From PALSA-607 sp036509315 (GTDB lineage: Bacteria > Actinomycetota > Actinomycetes > Acidothermales > Acidothermaceae), in NCBI GenBank assembly GCA_036509315.1, contig DATCFU010000198.1, positions 1 through 64,000 on the forward strand: 64,000 nt of DNA, written 5' to 3'. Made by a program: the position numbers and the translations under genes. Below are positions 60,916-64,000 of this stretch, piece after piece (the first letter of the stretch is position 1; every line of letters begins with the position of its first letter). The notes below the pieces were generated by a model. It searched no databases and had not been told where the DNA came from. It saw only the letters and a list, made by a program, of their open reading frames with translations.

Positions 60916-61607
60916 TTATTGCAACGGGTCGGACGGCGAGGGGCTGGCGTCTGCGTCGACCTCTTCGTCGTCGACCGGCACCTCCAGATCGACCGGCAGT
61001 GAGACAGTCGGCTCCGCGACCGCGACCCGCGCCGGCCGCACGACGCGGCCCGCGTAGCTGTAACCGGGCTGCAGGATTTGCACAGCCGTCGGCTCGATGA
61101 CTTCGTCGGAGTACGAATGCATCAAAGCTTCGTGTTGTGTCGGGTCGAACCGATCGCCCGGCTGCCCGAAGCGGGTCAGCCCGAGCTTGGTGACGGCCGC
61201 ATCGAGTGCCTCGGCGACTTGCCGAAATCCACCTTCGAGCTCGCCGTGCTCGCGCGCTCGGCCGATGTCATCGAGAACCGGAAGCAATGCGGACAGCGCG
61301 TCGCCGACGGCGAACTCTCGCACCGCTTCGCGGTCACGTTCAACGCGCTTGCGGTAGTTCGCGTACTCGGCCTGCACCCGCTGGAGATCTGCCGTTCGTT
61401 CGGCCAACTCGGTGCGCAACTGCGACAGCTCGATCGAGTCGACACCGGGCCCGCGCCCGGATGGGCCCACAGATGAGGGCCCGGATGGGCCCCCCAAAGG
61501 GGACCCACCTGCGGGCGTCGGGTCGTGCGACACCGCGCCTGACGTCGGATCGAAATGCACCCGGCGCTTGTCACGAACCACGGGCTGCTCGAACGGATCC
61601 GAGCCGC

Positions 61608-61611
<4 letters not shown>
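60916..61611 (-). CDS. grpE: Nucleotide exchange factor GrpE
   Basis: Releases ADP from DnaK. The 231 residues start with a disordered Gly/Ser/Pro-rich part (about 30-55), followed by a coiled coil (LRTELAERTADLQRVQAEYANYRKRVERD) and the beta domain with PTAVQILQPGYSYAGRVVRPARVAV. The C-terminal end is acidic. The start overlaps the dnaK stop by 4 bp. Confidence 0.95.
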
Positions 61612-63479
<1,868 letters not shown>

Positions 63480-63531
63480 GGGAGTCTCCTTCGAAGCTCG
63501 ATCTGTTTAGAAAAACCTGATCTGGTAGAAA

Positions 63532-63552
63532 CTTGAGTCCGTGCCACTCATG
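63532..63552. promoter_or_regulatory. HAIR operator 1 for HspR
   Basis: CTTGAGT (63532-63538), 7 nt, then ACTCATG (63546-63552). This is 13 of 14 bases of the HAIR consensus CTTGAGT-N7-ACTCAAG. It overlaps the -10 box of the dnaK promoter. Confidence 0.92.
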
Positions 63553-63577
63553 TTAGTCGGCGGCGGCAGGATGTCAA
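63550..63577 (-). promoter_or_regulatory. dnaK promoter
   Basis: On the minus strand TTGACA (63577-63572) and TAACAT (63555-63550) are separated by 16 bp. The first is a perfect -35 and the second one base from a good -10. HAIR sites lie on both sides, so HspR would block RNA polymerase. Confidence 0.85.
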
Positions 63578-63583
63578 GGCGAA

Positions 63584-63604
63584 GTTGAGTGTGTTCGGCT
63601 CAAC
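63584..63604. promoter_or_regulatory. HAIR operator 2 for HspR, weaker
   Basis: GTTGAGT-N7-GCTCAAC keeps 11 of 14 HAIR consensus positions. AAGTTGAG (63582-63589) and CTCAACTT (63599-63606) form an 8-bp inverted repeat. It lies just upstream of the dnaK -35. Confidence 0.75.
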
Positions 63605-63775
63605 TTTGAGAAGCGAACAAATCACTCTGCGAAGTCGGCTTGCATCGAGCGGGATGTTGAGCGGGATTGCGCATAGCCGCAGGCGGGTGGGGTAGTTTCG
63701 CCGAGCGGCGCGCACTAGCCTCGGGAAGCCGAGGCGGTCCACAAGTGACGCCTGAGGTCTATTCGGAGGTCGTTG

Positions 63776-64000
63776 ATGTCGTCGAGTCCACGCGTGCTCC
63801 GGTGCCTCCGTGGCGGGGTTGCTGCGATCACCGTGGCTGGCGGCTGCCTCATCGCCGCGTCGGGTGGCGCGGCGGCGGCGCCCACCGCCGTCCGTGCCTT
63901 CGTGCCTTCGGCGCTACCTGCTGCGTTGCCCTCGAACGTGCAGCGCATTTCGGGCGCGAGCCGGTTCGATACCGCCATCGCGACGTCTCGGGACGAGTTC
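63776..64000 (+). CDS. Exported cell-wall-binding repeat 2 (CWB2) protein, partial (runs off the window)
   Basis: The first 75 codons of a secreted protein. A signal peptide covers about 1-35 (RVLRCLRGGVAAITVAGGCLIAASGGAAAA). VQRISGASRFDTAIATS then matches the start of a CWB2 repeat, a domain that anchors proteins non-covalently to cell-wall polymers. GGAGG precedes the ATG. It is divergent from dnaK, with the HspR sites between. Its enzymatic or adhesive part lies outside the window. Confidence 0.85.
   Translation, partial: MSSSPRVLRCLRGGVAAITVAGGCLIAASGGAAAAPTAVRAFVPSALPAALPSNVQRISGASRFDTAIATSRDEF

Larger units (their letters stand above)
63480..63775. promoter_or_regulatory. dnaK regulatory region
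   Basis: This 296-bp divergent gap holds the dnaK promoter and two HspR sites (see separate entries). The rest, 63610-63775, shows no gene; GGAGG at 63764-63768 serves the CWB2 gene. Neither strand shows a tRNA or other RNA gene. Confidence 0.7.

Overview
The window is a high-GC actinobacterial chromosome segment that carries the replication origin and about 59 kb of the arm beyond it. Gene order places it in the Actinomycetes: gyrB-DUF721-recF-gnd-dnaN-dnaA on one side, rpmH-rnpA-yidD-yidC-jag-rsmG-parA-parB on the other, followed by cwlM-trxA-trxB-anti-sigma-sigM-murJ-pcnA and ino1-padR-rpsF-ssb-rpsR-rplI. This is the order known around oriC of Mycobacterium and Streptomyces. The species cannot be named from sequence alone. 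An inositol-phosphate synthase, an HspR/HAIR heat-shock system, a SigR-type trxB promoter and many apparent leaderless starts all fit this group. No tRNA, rRNA, prophage, insertion sequence or CRISPR array was seen.

Layout. 1-7425 (minus): gyrB (cut by the window start), DUF721/DciA-like, recF, gnd, dnaN, a 408-bp oriC with about seven DnaA-box-like 9-mers, and dnaA. 7820-13519 (plus): ribosomal protein, RNase P, membrane insertase and chromosome-segregation genes, with two parS sites inside the 5' end of parA. 13541-29964 (mostly minus): D-Ala-D-Ala ligase, an aminotransferase, a GNAT protein, then an envelope and redox block (cwlM, trxA, trxB, anti-sigma, sigM, pseudokinase, NlpC/P60, small membrane protein, murJ, DUF6049, Nudix, YbaK-like). 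30162-38089: pcnA, ino1, padR, DUF5318, a GT87-like membrane enzyme, nfo-like, and the rpsF-ssb-rpsR-rplI ribosomal cluster. 38107-45089 (minus): YjbR-like, purC, purB, an ECF sigma with a membrane partner, purD, purA. 45379-56621: DUF3151, an AbiEi/DUF559-like protein, fba, DedA, an ABC-2 exporter, a LacI regulator, pyrE, an SDR, an aminotransferase and a PfkB kinase. 56685-63479 (minus): dnaK-grpE-dnaJ-hspR-clpB. 63776-64000: start of an exported CWB2-repeat protein.

How it fits together. The region is core chromosome: replication initiation and segregation, translation, lipid II flipping and its regulators, thiol redox control, purine synthesis and the heat-shock operon. Regulatory DNA is unusually legible. 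Visible sites are a SigR-type promoter on trxB, two HspR boxes and a promoter on dnaK, a palindrome before padR, a LacI-type operator over its own promoter, a structured rpsF leader that can mask the ribosome site, and TANNNT boxes 6-8 nt before at least nine start codons.

I see no convincing new multi-gene system. The least explained item is a family of three 75-bp intergenic repeats (45212, 46918, 48234) that keep an imperfect hairpin despite base changes. Next are the separate MurJ and pseudokinase genes with a peptidase and a small membrane protein between them.
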